Source of the DNA: Streptomyces sp. CB00455
GTDB lineage: Bacteria > Actinomycetota > Actinomycetes > Streptomycetales > Streptomycetaceae
NCBI RefSeq assembly: GCF_001905445.1
Contig: NZ_LIVQ01000002.1
Span: 806,001-870,000, forward strand
DNA length: 64,000 nucleotides
Direction of reading: 5' to 3'
Shown one piece after another: positions 28,170-37,454 of the stretch; the stretch's first letter is position 1, and every line of letters begins with the position of its first letter. The translations under genes were made by a program, and so were the position numbers. The notes under the pieces were generated by a model. It searched no databases, was not told where the DNA came from, and saw only the letters and a program-made list of their open reading frames with translations.

Positions 28170-28571
28170 CTACTGGCGGACGTGGGCGCGGACCCAGTCG
28201 ACGATGGCGGTCGTGGTCGCGCCCGGCGTGAAGATCTCGGCCACGCCCTTTTCCTTGAGGGGGGCGATGTCGTCCTCGGGGATGATCCCGCCGCCGAAGA
28301 CCTTGATGTCCTCGGCGTCGCGCTCCTTGAGGAGTTCCAGCACGCGCACGAAGAGCGTGTTGTGGGCGCCGGACAGGATGGAGAGGCCGATCGCGTCGGC
28401 GTCCTCCTGGATGGCGGTGTCCACGATCTGCTCGGGGGTCTGGTGGAGGCCGGTGTAGATGACCTCCATGCCCGCGTCACGCAGCGCCCGCGCAATCACC
28501 TTCGCGCCGCGGTCGTGGCCGTCGAGACCCGGCTTGGCCACCACCACACGGATCGGACCGGTCACACCCAT
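28170..28571 (-). CDS. icmB: Isobutyryl-CoA mutase small subunit IcmB (B12-binding)
   Basis: The 133-residue protein is a stand-alone cobalamin-binding domain: [19 protein letters not shown] gives DxHxxG with the axial His, LSILSGAH gives the SxL motif, and [12 protein letters not shown] gives the third motif. It joins the large subunit IcmA, not in this window, to interconvert isobutyryl-CoA and butyryl-CoA, linking valine breakdown and butyrate to polyketide precursors. The sequence agrees closely with Streptomyces IcmB as I remember it. The ATG at 28571 is chosen for its GGGAGGCAG site; the frame is open upstream without similarity. Confidence 0.9.
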   Translation of the reverse strand: MGVTGPIRVVVAKPGLDGHDRGAKVIARALRDAGMEVIYTGLHQTPEQIVDTAIQEDADAIGLSILSGAHNTLFVRVLELLKERDAEDIKVFGGGIIPEDDIAPLKEKGVAEIFTPGATTTAIVDWVRAHVRQ

Positions 28572-28745
28572 CGCACTGCCTCCCGAGTGAACGAACGTTA
28601 AGTACAGCATCGCGCACGCCGCCGTTTCGCGGTCGACCGGGAGGGGGAAATCACACGTGGGACGGCATCGCGCCACCGCGCCGCCAGCCGCACGGCACGG
28701 TGGCGCGGCAGCCGCGGGTCCCGAAAGGCTCAGGGGAGGCCGTCG

Positions 28746-29552
28746 ATGGGGCTGTCCGTACCCATGTCCATTCCCGTCTCCGGCGCCGCGCTGCGGGCCG
28801 GCGTGCTGGAGGTGGTCGTGCTCGGCGGGCACCTCCTGCTGTATCCCACCGGAGTGTGCCAGGAGAAGCTCGCCACCGGCCCCCTCACGCCACGCGGGGC
28901 CGCGGCACGCCGCAGCCGCCCGCCCGTCCTCCTCCTCCACGGGTTCACCGACAACCGCTCGGTCTTCGTCCTGCTGCGCCGCGCCCTCGGGGCGGACGGC
29001 CTGCGGCACGTGGAGGCGTACAACTACTCGCTCCTCACCCGCGACCTGCGCGTCACCGCCCGCCACCTCGCCCGGCACGTCGAGGAACTGTGCGCGCGCA
29101 CCGGCCAGGATCAGGTGGACCTGGTGGGGCACAGCCTGGGCGGGCTGATCGGCCGGTACTACGTCCAGCGCCTCGGCGGCGACGCCCGCGTCCGCACGCT
29201 CGTCACGCTCGGCACGCCGCACTCCGGCACCCTCGTCGCCCCCTTCATGGACGCGCATCCGCTGGTGCGGCAGATGCGACCGGGCTCCGCGGTCCTCACC
29301 GAGCTGGCCGACCCTGCGCCCGGGTGCGCGACACGATGCGTCGCGTTCTGGAGCGAGTTCGACACGCTGATGAGCCCGGTCGGGACGGCCCGGATCGAAC
29401 ATGCAGATCTCCTCGTGGAGAACGTCCAGGTCACCGGCATCGGCCATCTCGCGCTACCCGCCCACCCCACCGTCATCGCCGCCGTCCGGCGCGCCCTCGA
29501 CGGGCTCGGATCCCTCCCCGTGGAACGTCGGGGGGCCGAGTCCGTCGCATAG
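28746..29552 (+). CDS. Lipase-like alpha/beta hydrolase
   Basis: The 268-residue protein has an N-terminal hydrophobic segment (about 14-36) that may be a signal anchor, the oxyanion motif [11 protein letters not shown], the nucleophile elbow GHSLGG with Ser near residue 125, [10 protein letters not shown], and a C-terminal His in GIGHLAL. It fits bacterial triacylglycerol lipases or esterases related to the LipA/EstA group. The substrate is not predictable. ATG at 28746 has GGGGAGG seven bases upstream. It is divergent from icmB, and a hairpin follows. Confidence 0.85.
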   Translation: MGLSVPMSIPVSGAALRAGVLEVVVLGGHLLLYPTGVCQEKLATGPLTPRGAAARRSRPPVLLLHGFTDNRSVFVLLRRALGADGLRHVEAYNYSLLTRDLRVTARHLARHVEELCARTGQDQVDLVGHSLGGLIGRYYVQRLGGDARVRTLVTLGTPHSGTLVAPFMDAHPLVRQMRPGSAVLTELADPAPGCATRCVAFWSEFDTLMSPVGTARIEHADLLVENVQVTGIGHLALPAHPTVIAAVRRALDGLGSLPVERRGAESVA

Positions 29553-29597
29553 ACGGCCGCCGGCAAAGAGTCGAACGAATTTCGAACTCAGGGCCAA

Positions 29598-29628
29598 GGC
29601 CGCGTCTTTCGGCGACCGAAAGGCGGCC
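29598..29628. terminator. Terminator after the lipase-like gene
   Basis: GGCCGC-GT-CTTTCGG pairs with CCGAAAG-GCGGCC around a CGA loop, a 13-bp stem with a two-base bulge, 46 bases after the stop. Confidence 0.6.
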
Positions 29629-29666
29629 GAATGCCCGGTTCCCCGAATCCGGCAGCCCTCCGAAGA

Positions 29667-29696
29667 TTGTCGTTGCGTGTAACCGCCGGGTACAGT
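29667..29696 (+). promoter_or_regulatory. Vegetative-type promoter of the M23 peptidase gene
   Basis: TTGTCG (-35) and TACAGT (-10) are separated by 18 bases. Transcription should begin near 29703, giving a 5' leader of about 70 bases. Confidence 0.5.
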
Positions 29697-29775
29697 CACG
29701 CCACTGCTCTCCTCCGGTGAACCTCTGGTTCCCCGGCCACCCAGGCCCCCCTACGCCGAGGCGAAAGAGAAGTTG

Positions 29776-31395
29776 GTGAACGACCGCCCCTCGCCGGGCC
29801 AGTACCCGGATTTCGGGTATGACGGCCTTGCCGCCACCACTTTCGCTGGTGACTCGACCTACGCTTCCTACGAAACGCAGGGCCAGGGGGTCAATTACGC
29901 GGCATACGGCTCTTATGAGACCGGCGCGTACGACACCACCGCCTGGACCGCGCAGGACGGTTACCTGTCCACGGTTCCGGCCCAGGGCGCCCCTGGCGAC
30001 ACCACGGGCCAGTGGGACGCGAACGCCTGGACCACGCCGGGAACCGACTACTCCGGTTCCACCGACTACCAGCCGGCCTCCGTCGGCTACGACCCCTCCG
30101 CCGAGCAGACGGGCCACTGGGCGACGCCCGGTTACGGCACCGGGACCGGCGCCTACGACGCCACCGCCTGGAACACCGCCGAGCAGACCCCGGCGGGGCT
30201 GGAGCAGGACTACGCGTACCAGTACCAGCACGCGCAGCCCCAGCCGCAGCAGGAGTACGCCCACCAGCAGAACCACCAGCATGTGCAGCAGCACGAGCAG
30301 CACCAGGGCTACGCGCAGCAGTACGAGCAGCACCAGGATTACGTCTACGACGCGGCCTCCGCCACTTACGCCTACGAGGCCCACGCCCCGGCCCAGGACA
30401 CCGCTGCCGACACCGGCGCCGATACCGCTGCCGGTGCCGAAGACGACACGCGTGCCGCCGAGGGCTACAGCGAGACCGCCGTCTTCGAGGCCGTCACCGA
30501 CGAAAAGGCCGAGGTGCACGACCTGCCCACGCAGGCCATGCCCGTGACCTCCGTGCCGCGCGCCGCGCGCCGGACCGCCGCCAAGGGCAACGGCAACGGC
30601 AACGGCAACGGCAAGGCGACTGCCGGCACGGGCACCGGTGCCAGGGCGGGCAGCAGCCGTCGGCGTACGCCCGCGAAGCGTTCCGCGCTGCTGACCGTCG
30701 CCGTCCCCTCCGCCTGCGTGATGGGTGTCGCGGGTGTCGCGGCCGCCTCCGTCGGCGGGCTGGGCGGCACGGACAAGCCCGCCGAGGACACCACCACGAT
30801 GGCCGCGCCCGACCCGGCCTCGGTGAAACCGGTCGCGGCCAACACCAAGCTCGACACCCAACTGGCGGCGCTCAGCGCCGACGCGGGCGACTTCGCGGAC
30901 CGCGCGAGCCGCACGCAGGAGCGCATCGACCTGCGCCAGCGCCAGGAGGAGGAGAAGAAGAAGAAGTCGGAGGAGGCCGCGGCCAAGGAGGCGGCCCGCC
31001 CCAAGTTCGCGATCCCGGTCAACCAGCACGGCCTGAGCGCCAGCTTCGGACAGGCCGGCGGCATGTGGATGTCCGTGCACACCGGCATCGACTTCCCCGT
31101 CGGCTACGGGACGCCCGTCATGGCGGCCACCGACGGCACCGTGCGCACGCAGTTCAACAGCGCCTACGGCAACATGGCCATCGTGACCTCGCCCGACGGC
31201 ACCGAGACCTGGTACTGCCACCTCAGCAGCACCAAGATCCGGAGCGGCAAGGTCAAGGCGGGCGACGTCATCGCCTACTCCGGCAACTCCGGCAACTCCA
31301 CCGGTCCGCACCTGCACTTCGAGGTACGGCCGGGCGGCGGCGCCGCGATCGACCCCCTGCCGTGGCTGCGCAGCCACGGCCTCGACCCGACCTGA
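29776..31395 (+). CDS. M23 family metallopeptidase (cell-wall hydrolase) with long cytoplasmic Tyr/Gln-rich region
   Basis: The 539-residue product has about 290 disordered residues rich in Tyr, Gln, Thr and His, including GAYDTTAW, GQWDANAW and GAYDATAW. A basic stretch and one hydrophobic segment (about 302-325) follow, then a coiled coil (about 350-405, ERIDLRQRQEEEKKKKSEE) and the C-terminal LytM domain. Zinc ligands are complete: HTGIDF (HxxxD) and HLHFE, with YGNMAIV and YCHLS between. It should cut peptidoglycan cross-links outside the membrane. The GTG at 29776 is taken as start; TTG at 29773 is possible, both after AAAGAGAAG. Confidence 0.85.
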   Translation: MNDRPSPGQYPDFGYDGLAATTFAGDSTYASYETQGQGVNYAAYGSYETGAYDTTAWTAQDGYLSTVPAQGAPGDTTGQWDANAWTTPGTDYSGSTDYQPASVGYDPSAEQTGHWATPGYGTGTGAYDATAWNTAEQTPAGLEQDYAYQYQHAQPQPQQEYAHQQNHQHVQQHEQHQGYAQQYEQHQDYVYDAASATYAYEAHAPAQDTAADTGADTAAGAEDDTRAAEGYSETAVFEAVTDEKAEVHDLPTQAMPVTSVPRAARRTAAKGNGNGNGNGKATAGTGTGARAGSSRRRTPAKRSALLTVAVPSACVMGVAGVAAASVGGLGGTDKPAEDTTTMAAPDPASVKPVAANTKLDTQLAALSADAGDFADRASRTQERIDLRQRQEEEKKKKSEEAAAKEAARPKFAIPVNQHGLSASFGQAGGMWMSVHTGIDFPVGYGTPVMAATDGTVRTQFNSAYGNMAIVTSPDGTETWYCHLSSTKIRSGKVKAGDVIAYSGNSGNSTGPHLHFEVRPGGGAAIDPLPWLRSHGLDPT

Positions 31396-31573
31396 CGCCT
31401 CCCGCTCCGGCGCCCCGATGCTCCGGAGCCTGCCGCGGCACCCACAGCCGCCGCCCACCGGCGACGGCTGTCCGTTGTTCGCACCGCACCACACCACACC
31501 ACTGCCCCGCATCACTGCCCCGCGCCGCACCGCCCGCGCCGGCGCTGCGCCGGCAGGAGCGGAACGTACCTCG

Positions 31574-34186
31574 CTACAGCTTCTGCACCGGCGCGTAGCG
31601 CAGCAGCAGCCGCTTGGGCTTGTCGTCACCGAAGTCGATGGTGGCCTGCGCGTCGGCGCCGACTCCCTTGACCTCCATGACCGTGCCGAGCCCGAACTGG
31701 TCGTGCGTGACCCGGTCCCCGACCACCAGGGCGATGACCGGCTTGTCCGCGGCCCTGCGCGTCGCGAACCCGGACGGGCCCGACTTCGTACGCGCCGAGG
31801 ACAGGAACGACTCGGGCGACGTGCCGAACGACGCCCTGCCCCCGCCGGAACCCGAGCCGTAGCCGGAACTGCGCACCGGGCCGGCCGGCTTCTGGGCTGC
31901 GCCGGTGCGCTTCCAGTGCAGGTACTGGTCGGGGATCTCTTCCAGGAACCGCGACGGCGGGTTGTACGAGGGCGTGCCCCACGCACTGCGCATCGAGGAC
32001 CGGGTGAGGTACAGCCGCTCGCGCGCACGCGTGATGCCGACATAGGCGAGGCGGCGTTCCTCCTCCAGTTCCTTGGTCTGGCCCAGCGACCGCATGTGGG
32101 GGAAGACCCCGTCCTCCATGCCGGTCAGGAAGACCACCGGGAACTCCAGGCCCTTGGCGGTGTGCAGGGTCATGAGCGTGATGACGCCCGTGCCCTCCGT
32201 CTCCTCGTCCGGGATCTGGTCGGAGTCGGCGACGAGGGCGACCTGCTCCAGGAACTGGGCGAGCGTGCCGGGACCGGCGGCGGCCACGGCGGCGCCCGTC
32301 GCCGCGGAATCGGACTCGACCGCGGAATCGTCGGCCTCGGCCGCCGACTCGGCCTCCGCCTCCGCCGCCGCGGCCTCGCGCGCCTGCTCGAACTCCAGCG
32401 CCACCGCCGCCAGTTCCTGGAGGTTCTCGATCCGCGTCTCGTCCTGCGGGTCGGTCGACGCTTGCAATTCGGCGAGGTAGCCCGTCCGCTCCAGCACCGC
32501 TTCCAGCACCACGGCCGGGCCCGCGCCGGAGTCGACGATCGTGCGCAGCTCCTCCATCAGCACGTTGAAGCGCTTCACCGCGTTCGTGGAGCGGGCGGCC
32601 ATGCCGAAGGCCTCGTCCACGCGCCGCAGTGCCTGCGGGAAGGTGATCTTCTCCCGCATCGCGAGGGCGTCGATCATGGCTTCCGCGCGCTCGCCGATGC
32701 CGCGCTTGGGCACGTTCAGGATGCGGCGCAGCGGGACGTTGTCCTCCGGGTTGGCGAGGACGCGCAGGTAGGCGAGGACGTCGCGGACCTCTTTGCGCTC
32801 GTAGAAGCGGACGCCGCCGACGACCTTGTAGGGCAGCCCGACGCGGATGAAGATCTCCTCGAACACGCGGGACTGCGCGTTCGTCCGGTAGAAGATCGCC
32901 ACGTCGCCGGCCTTGGCGTCGCCCGCGTCCGTCAGCCGGTCGATCTCGTCGGCGACGAACTGTGCCTCGTCGTGCTCGGTGTCCGCGACGTACCCGGTGA
33001 TGACGGCGCCGCTGCCGGCGTCGGTCCACAGGTTCTTGGCGCGGCGGTTCTCGTTGCGCTCGATGACCGCGTTGGCCGCGGAGAGGATCGTCTGCGTCGA
33101 GCGGTAGTTCTGCTCCAGCAGGATCGTCGTCGCGTCCTTGTAGTCCTCTTCGAACTGGAGGATGTTGCGGATGGTCGCACCGCGGAAGGCGTAGATCGAC
33201 TGGTCGGCGTCGCCCACCACGCACAGCTCGGCGGGGGGAAGGTCCGGGTAGCCGGTGCCGACCAGCTCGCGCACCAGCGTGTACTGGGCGTGGTTGGTGT
33301 CCTGGTACTCGTCGACCAGCACGTGCCGGAAGCGGCGCCGGTAGTGCTCGGCCACGTCCGGGAACGCCTGGAGCAGGTGGACGGTGGTCATGATGATGTC
33401 GTCGAAGTCGAGGGCGTTGGCCTCGCGCAGCCGCCCCTGGTACATCGCGTACGCCTGGGCCAGGGTCTTCTCGAAGCCTCCGCCGGACTCCGTCGGGGAG
33501 GTGCCCCCCGCCTGCTCGGCGAATGCCTCTTCGTCGATGAGCTCGTTCTTCAGGTTGGAGATCTTGGCGCTGAAGGCCTTCGGCGGGAACTTCTTCGGGT
33601 CCAGGTCCAGGTCGCGGCAGACGAGGGCCATCAGGCGCTTCGAGTCCGCCGCGTCGTAGATCGAGAAGGAGGAGGTGAAGCCGAGCCGCTTGGACTCGCG
33701 GCGCAGGATGCGCACGCACGCGCTGTGGAACGTGGAGACCCACATGGCGTTGGCGCGGGGGCCGACCAGGCCCTCGACGCGCTCCTTCATCTCGCCGGCG
33801 GCCTTGTTGGTGAAGGTGATCGCCAGGATCTGGCCGGGGTGGACGCCCCGCGCGGACAGCAGGTGTCCGATGCGGTGGGTCAGGACCCGGGTCTTGCCGG
33901 AGCCGGCGCCGGCCACGATGAGCAGCGGCGAGCCCGCGTGCACCACGGCCGCGCGCTGCTGCTCGTTCAGCCCGTCCAGGAGCACCGCCGGGTCGATGAC
34001 GGGCTTGCGGGCGCCGTCCCGGTAGTAGCCGTCACCGTGCCCGCCGCCGCCGAACGGCACGTCGAAGCGCCCCCCGAAGAGGTCGTCCGCGCCCGCTTCC
34101 GGGGCGGGGTGGTCCTCGGGCGGCGGCGGGACCTCGTCGGAGGGGTTGAGGTCCGCCAGGAAACTGTCGTCAAAGAGGCTGCTCAT
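31574..34186 (-). CDS. pcrA: ATP-dependent DNA helicase PcrA/UvrD
   Basis: The 870-residue superfamily 1A helicase carries motif I (GAGSGKT), Ia (ITFTNKAAGEMK), II (VDEYQDTN), III (GDADQSIYAFRGA), IV (NYRS), V (LMTLHTAKGLEFPVVFL) and VI (RRLAYVGITRAR). It unwinds 3'-5' in DNA repair and clearance of recombination intermediates. The first 60 residues are an acidic, Pro/Gly-rich extension, and the C-terminus holds the RNA-polymerase/PcrA Tudor-like end (VGDRVTHDQFGLGTVMEVKG). A TAGACT -10 nine bases before the ATG suggests a leaderless promoter of its own; its first three bases are also the stop codon of the ArsR gene. Confidence 0.97.
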   Translation of the reverse strand: MSSLFDDSFLADLNPSDEVPPPPEDHPAPEAGADDLFGGRFDVPFGGGGHGDGYYRDGARKPVIDPAVLLDGLNEQQRAAVVHAGSPLLIVAGAGSGKTRVLTHRIGHLLSARGVHPGQILAITFTNKAAGEMKERVEGLVGPRANAMWVSTFHSACVRILRRESKRLGFTSSFSIYDAADSKRLMALVCRDLDLDPKKFPPKAFSAKISNLKNELIDEEAFAEQAGGTSPTESGGGFEKTLAQAYAMYQGRLREANALDFDDIIMTTVHLLQAFPDVAEHYRRRFRHVLVDEYQDTNHAQYTLVRELVGTGYPDLPPAELCVVGDADQSIYAFRGATIRNILQFEEDYKDATTILLEQNYRSTQTILSAANAVIERNENRRAKNLWTDAGSGAVITGYVADTEHDEAQFVADEIDRLTDAGDAKAGDVAIFYRTNAQSRVFEEIFIRVGLPYKVVGGVRFYERKEVRDVLAYLRVLANPEDNVPLRRILNVPKRGIGERAEAMIDALAMREKITFPQALRRVDEAFGMAARSTNAVKRFNVLMEELRTIVDSGAGPAVVLEAVLERTGYLAELQASTDPQDETRIENLQELAAVALEFEQAREAAAAEAEAESAAEADDSAVESDSAATGAAVAAAGPGTLAQFLEQVALVADSDQIPDEETEGTGVITLMTLHTAKGLEFPVVFLTGMEDGVFPHMRSLGQTKELEEERRLAYVGITRARERLYLTRSSMRSAWGTPSYNPPSRFLEEIPDQYLHWKRTGAAQKPAGPVRSSGYGSGSGGGRASFGTSPESFLSSARTKSGPSGFATRRAADKPVIALVVGDRVTHDQFGLGTVMEVKGVGADAQATIDFGDDKPKRLLLRYAPVQKL

Positions 34187-34198
34187 CGCATTCCGAGT

Positions 34199-34540
34199 CT
34201 AGGGGGCGGGACCGACAGCCGGTCCCGGGCCCGGAAAATCACCGACGGCCAGGGTGAGGAGTCCCGGGAAGCGCCGCTCCAGGTCCTCGCGGCGCAGGGT
34301 CAGGAAGAGTTTGCGGCCCTCGGGGCGCTGGCGGATCACCCCGGCCTCGCGCAGCGTGCGCAGGTGGTGGGTGACGGTGGAACGGGGCAGGCCGGTGGCC
34401 ACCGCGCCGCAGTAGACCTCCGCCCCGGAGCGGGCCAGGGTCCGGACGATCTCCATGCGCACGGGATGGCCGAGGGCGGCCAGGACCCCGACGAGATCGA
34501 TCCCGGCCGCGTCGGGGTGGTGGAGGTCGTCGGCGGCCAT
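34199..34540 (-). CDS. ArsR-type winged-helix regulator
   Basis: The 113-residue protein is a single winged helix: LVGVLAALGHPVRMEIVRTLA, GLPRSTVTHHLRTLREAGVI and RQRPEGRKLFLTLRREDLERRFPGLL. The metal-binding Cys pattern of classical ArsR is absent (only one Cys), so it probably senses something other than metal. The ATG at 34540 follows a TACAGT -10 by six bases, so the mRNA is probably leaderless. Its stop codon lies 12 bases before the pcrA start, on the same strand. The divergent gene at 34695 is its likely target. Confidence 0.85.
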   Translation of the reverse strand: MAADDLHHPDAAGIDLVGVLAALGHPVRMEIVRTLARSGAEVYCGAVATGLPRSTVTHHLRTLREAGVIRQRPEGRKLFLTLRREDLERRFPGLLTLAVGDFPGPGPAVGPAP

Positions 34541-34694
34541 GGAACAACTGTACGCAAAACCCGAACGGACCCGGTCCCGGCCCCGGACTCGGACCCGGCC
34601 CCGGACTCGGACCCGGCCCCGGACCCGGCACCCCGCCGCCCGCTCCCCCCGCCTGCCCGGAGGGCGCCCGCGACGCCCCCGTACGCTCGACGCC
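34541..34694. promoter_or_regulatory. Divergent leaderless promoters with short tandem repeats between
   Basis: TACAGT on the reverse strand (34552-34547) serves the ArsR gene. TACGCT (34682-34687), seven bases before the ATG at 34695, serves the membrane protein gene. Between them GGACCCGG, GGCCCCGGACTC and similar units repeat (about 34568-34630). Confidence 0.5.
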
Positions 34695-35048
34695 ATGGAC
34701 GTACTGATCAATGTCTTCGTCGGCCTGCACATCATCGGGATCGCCTCGCTCCTCGGCGGCTTCCTGACCCAGATGAAGGCCATGGGCGCGGGCACCGCCC
34801 GCTTCGTGCCCGCCATGCTGCACGGCGCGCTCACCATGCTCGTCACCGGCGTGCTCCTGGTGGGTTTCCGCGAGATGGACGGCGGCCACGTCAACAACAT
34901 CAAGATAGGCGTGAAGCTCGCGGTCCTCTTCGTGATCCTGGCCCTCGTCTACGTCAAGCGGGACGAGGAGCGGGTGGACAAGGCGCTGTTCGGCGCGGTC
35001 GGCGGGCTGACCGTGCTCAATGTCTTCATCGCCGTCCTCTGGCACTGA
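34695..35048 (+). CDS. Small integral membrane protein, four hydrophobic segments
   Basis: The 117-residue product has hydrophobic segments at about 3-24, 40-57, 70-86 and 95-115. Between them lie short charged loops (REMDGGHVNNIK and VKRDEERVDKA). It resembles small Streptomyces integral membrane proteins of unknown function. No signal peptide or catalytic motif. The start is supported by a -10 element seven bases upstream and the absence of an SD sequence. It is divergent from the ArsR gene. Confidence 0.8.
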   Translation: MDVLINVFVGLHIIGIASLLGGFLTQMKAMGAGTARFVPAMLHGALTMLVTGVLLVGFREMDGGHVNNIKIGVKLAVLFVILALVYVKRDEERVDKALFGAVGGLTVLNVFIAVLWH

Positions 35049-35179
35049 TCCACACCGGTCCGGGTCGGCCATCCACAGTCGCATCAGGACACTTGCGATC
35101 ATCTCGTCATCCGTCCGTGACCTGCGGGTCTAACGTCCTCCTCCAAGCACCGACCAGTGAGGAAGGACGTGAGGCCCTC

Positions 35180-36235
35180 GTGGCCCGTCACCGAAAGCCA
35201 AGGCAGCGCCCGCTCTCCGGCAACGCCGTACGGACCGCCGTCACCCTCGCGCTCGCGGGCGCTGCCACCGCCACCGCCTTCGAAGGCACCTCCCAGGCCG
35301 ACCCGGCCCCCACCCCCTCGCAGGTCGGGGCGGAGGTGGACCGGCTCTACCGGGAGGCGGAGGCCGCGACCGAGCGCTACAACGGGGCCAGGGAGAAGGC
35401 CGGGGAAACCGAGCGCGCGCTCACCGGTTTGCGCGACGAGGCCGCCCGCAAGACCGACCAGCTCAACTCCGCGCGCGGCGCGCTCGGTTCGCTGGCCGCC
35501 ACCCAGTACCGCAGCGGGTCCCTCGGCAGCGCCGTGCAGCTCGCCCTGGCGGACGACCCGCAGGAGTACCTCTCCCGGGCCTCTTTCGTCACGCGCGCCG
35601 GGGACCGCAACGCCGCCGGGATCAGCAGTGTGCGCCGGCGCCTCGACGAGGTCAGCCGGCTGCGGGAGCAGGCCACCGGGCGGCTCGCCGACCTGAGCGC
35701 GCGGCGCGACGAACTCGCCGAGCGCAAGGCCGAGATCGAGGCCAAGCTCTCCGGCGCCCGGCGGCTGCTGGCCCGGCTCACCGCCGAGCAGCGCGCCGCG
35801 TACGAGGCCCGGACGACCGGCGCGTCCCCCGGCTCCCCCGCGGCGGCCGGACGGCCGCCGTCCGCGCCCCCGCCGCCCGCCGACGGTTCCCGCGCGGCGC
35901 GCGCGGTGGCCTTCGCGCACGGCGCGATCGGCAGGCCGTACGTCTGGGGGTCGACCGGCCCGGCCTCCTTCGACTGCTCGGGCCTGACCCAGGCGGCCTG
36001 GCGCGCGGCCGGGGTGTCCCTGCCCCGCACCACCTACACCCAGATCAATGCCGGCCGGCGCGTCCCGCGCGACCAACTGGCCCCCGGGGATCTGGTGTTC
36101 TTCTACTCCGGCGTCACGCACGTGGGCCTGTACATCGGCAACGGCCAGATGATCCACGCCCCGCGGCCCGGCTCGACGGTCCGGGTGGCCCCGGTCGACT
36201 CGATGCCGTGGGCGGGCGCCTCCCGCCCCGCGTAG
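35180..36235 (+). CDS. Secreted NlpC/P60 peptidoglycan endopeptidase
   Basis: The 351-residue product has a signal peptide (basic RHRKPRQRP, then VTLALAGAATATAFEG, cut near residue 38), a long coiled coil (about 45-215) typical of RipA-like and Streptomyces cell-wall hydrolases, a Pro-rich hinge, and the NlpC/P60 domain (about 240-350). The catalytic Cys is in FDCSGLTQAAW and the His in VTHVGLYIGNG, with MIHAPRPG after it. It cuts within the stem peptide. The GTG at 35180 is chosen for GAGG six bases upstream and because the signal peptide follows; a TAACGT -10 lies about 45 bases upstream. Confidence 0.9.
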   Translation: MARHRKPRQRPLSGNAVRTAVTLALAGAATATAFEGTSQADPAPTPSQVGAEVDRLYREAEAATERYNGAREKAGETERALTGLRDEAARKTDQLNSARGALGSLAATQYRSGSLGSAVQLALADDPQEYLSRASFVTRAGDRNAAGISSVRRRLDEVSRLREQATGRLADLSARRDELAERKAEIEAKLSGARRLLARLTAEQRAAYEARTTGASPGSPAAAGRPPSAPPPPADGSRAARAVAFAHGAIGRPYVWGSTGPASFDCSGLTQAAWRAAGVSLPRTTYTQINAGRRVPRDQLAPGDLVFFYSGVTHVGLYIGNGQMIHAPRPGSTVRVAPVDSMPWAGASRPA

Positions 36236-36281
36236 CGGCGCCGGACGCCCCGGGTCCGGCCCGGACCGGCAGGACACCCCG

Positions 36282-37394
36282 CTACGGGGCCTTGACCTGC
36301 TGGCTCAGCCACCCGAAGGTCTGGGGCAGCTGCTTGGACCACGATTCGAGGTTGTGGCCGCCGGCCACCTTCTCCGCGTGCACGGTGGTCGGGTTCTGCG
36401 CGATCCCCTTGAGGTCCATGCCGGACAGGTAGCCGTCCTGCTCGGCCCCGGACATCCACAGCGAGACCGCCGGCGGCGTGGGCGCGGCCTTGAGCATGTT
36501 CTTCAGGTTGTGCGTGCGGCGCAGCTCCGGGTCCTGGGCGACGAGCGAGGACGGCTCCTGGCCCGGGTCGTTGTAGCCCGAGAGGGAGACGGCCGCGCCG
36601 TAGCGGTCGGGGTGGGAGATCGCCAGCTTGGCGGCGCAGTACGCGCCGGCCGAGTAGCCGGCCACTCCCCAGCTGCGGGCCTCCTGCGACACCCGGAAGT
36701 TGTCTGCGACCATCTTGCGGACGTCGACGCTGAACCAGCTGTCGGCGTTGACCTTGCCGGGGATGTTGGCGCAGCCGGTGTCGGCGTTGCCGACCAGCAT
36801 GGCGCGGGGCGAGACCAGGATGAACGGCTGCACCTTGCCGCTCTTCATGAGCGGCTCCAGGACCTCGTGCGCCTTGAGCCCCTGGAACCAGGACTTGCCC
36901 GTCCCCGGTATGCCCGGGATCAGCTCGACGACCGGGAACTTGCGGTCCTTGTGGGCCGGATCGTCGTACTGGGGCGGCAGCCACACCATGACGTCGCCCT
37001 TGACCCCGGAGATCGTGCCGTCGAGCTCGGTCTTCCTGACCCGGCCGCCGAGCCCCTCGACGGGACGGAACTCCTGGAGCACCTTCGGCGCGGCCTTGAC
37101 CTCCGCCGCCTTCTTCCCGCCCAGTCCGTCCGGACCCAGGTCGGGGGCTGCGGTGACGTACGTGCCGGTGCCGAACAGATCACCCCACGAGGCGTAGAAG
37201 TTCATCTCCCGGTTGACCCCGACGAACACCACCGCGATGGCGGTGACCTGGGCGAACACCACCATCAGGGCGCGGGTGGCGAGGCGTGCGGCGGCCGGGC
37301 CGCGCACCTTGCCCCACACGGCCAGGGGCAGGAGGACGGCGATCGCGGCCAGCGCGACCGCCACCGCGAAGAGGGGGGTCCCCGTCAGGCTCAT
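36282..37394 (-). CDS. Membrane-anchored esterase of the antigen-85/EstA-like alpha/beta hydrolase type
   Basis: The 370-residue protein has two hydrophobic segments at the N-terminus (about 8-28 and 42-60) and then an esterase D/mycolyltransferase-like domain. VMVWLPPQYDDP and VVELIPGIPG match the start of the fold, GYSAGAYCAA holds the nucleophile Ser, and GGHNLESW the catalytic His. Such Streptomyces proteins are annotated as esterases; the substrate is unknown. ATG at 37394 is taken; GTG at 37397 is also possible. It is convergent with the NlpC/P60 gene and follows the response-regulator gene by 60 bases on the same strand. Confidence 0.8.
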   Translation of the reverse strand: MSLTGTPLFAVAVALAAIAVLLPLAVWGKVRGPAAARLATRALMVVFAQVTAIAVVFVGVNREMNFYASWGDLFGTGTYVTAAPDLGPDGLGGKKAAEVKAAPKVLQEFRPVEGLGGRVRKTELDGTISGVKGDVMVWLPPQYDDPAHKDRKFPVVELIPGIPGTGKSWFQGLKAHEVLEPLMKSGKVQPFILVSPRAMLVGNADTGCANIPGKVNADSWFSVDVRKMVADNFRVSQEARSWGVAGYSAGAYCAAKLAISHPDRYGAAVSLSGYNDPGQEPSSLVAQDPELRRTHNLKNMLKAAPTPPAVSLWMSGAEQDGYLSGMDLKGIAQNPTTVHAEKVAGGHNLESWSKQLPQTFGWLSQQVKAP

Positions 37395-37454
37395 CACGGG
37401 AACGAAGAGGGCCTCCCGGCGCGCTCCGGTTGCCCTGCGCCCCTGCGGCGTTGA

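Noticed and set aside
28946..28954. Second TTGTCRGTG motif (reverse strand)
   Set aside because: It is inside the lipase-like coding region (HGFTDN codons) and has no TANNNT element after eight bases.
29571..29592. LexA-like palindrome GTCGAACGAATTTCGAAC
   Set aside because: Half-sites are out of register with CGAAC-N4-GTTCG, and it lies between a gene end and a terminator.
29553..29775. Possible ydaO-type (c-di-AMP) riboswitch before the M23 gene
   Set aside because: The leader contains GGTGAACC and GGTTCCCC, but not the conserved GGGGAACC and GGGTGAAT blocks in order; it is only about 70 bases after the predicted start.
31418..36235. A forward frame open for about 1600 codons
   Set aside because: Most of it runs antisense to pcrA, whose helicase motifs are complete; only the last 351 codons (from 35180) encode a protein, the NlpC/P60 enzyme. 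The rest is open because of high G+C.
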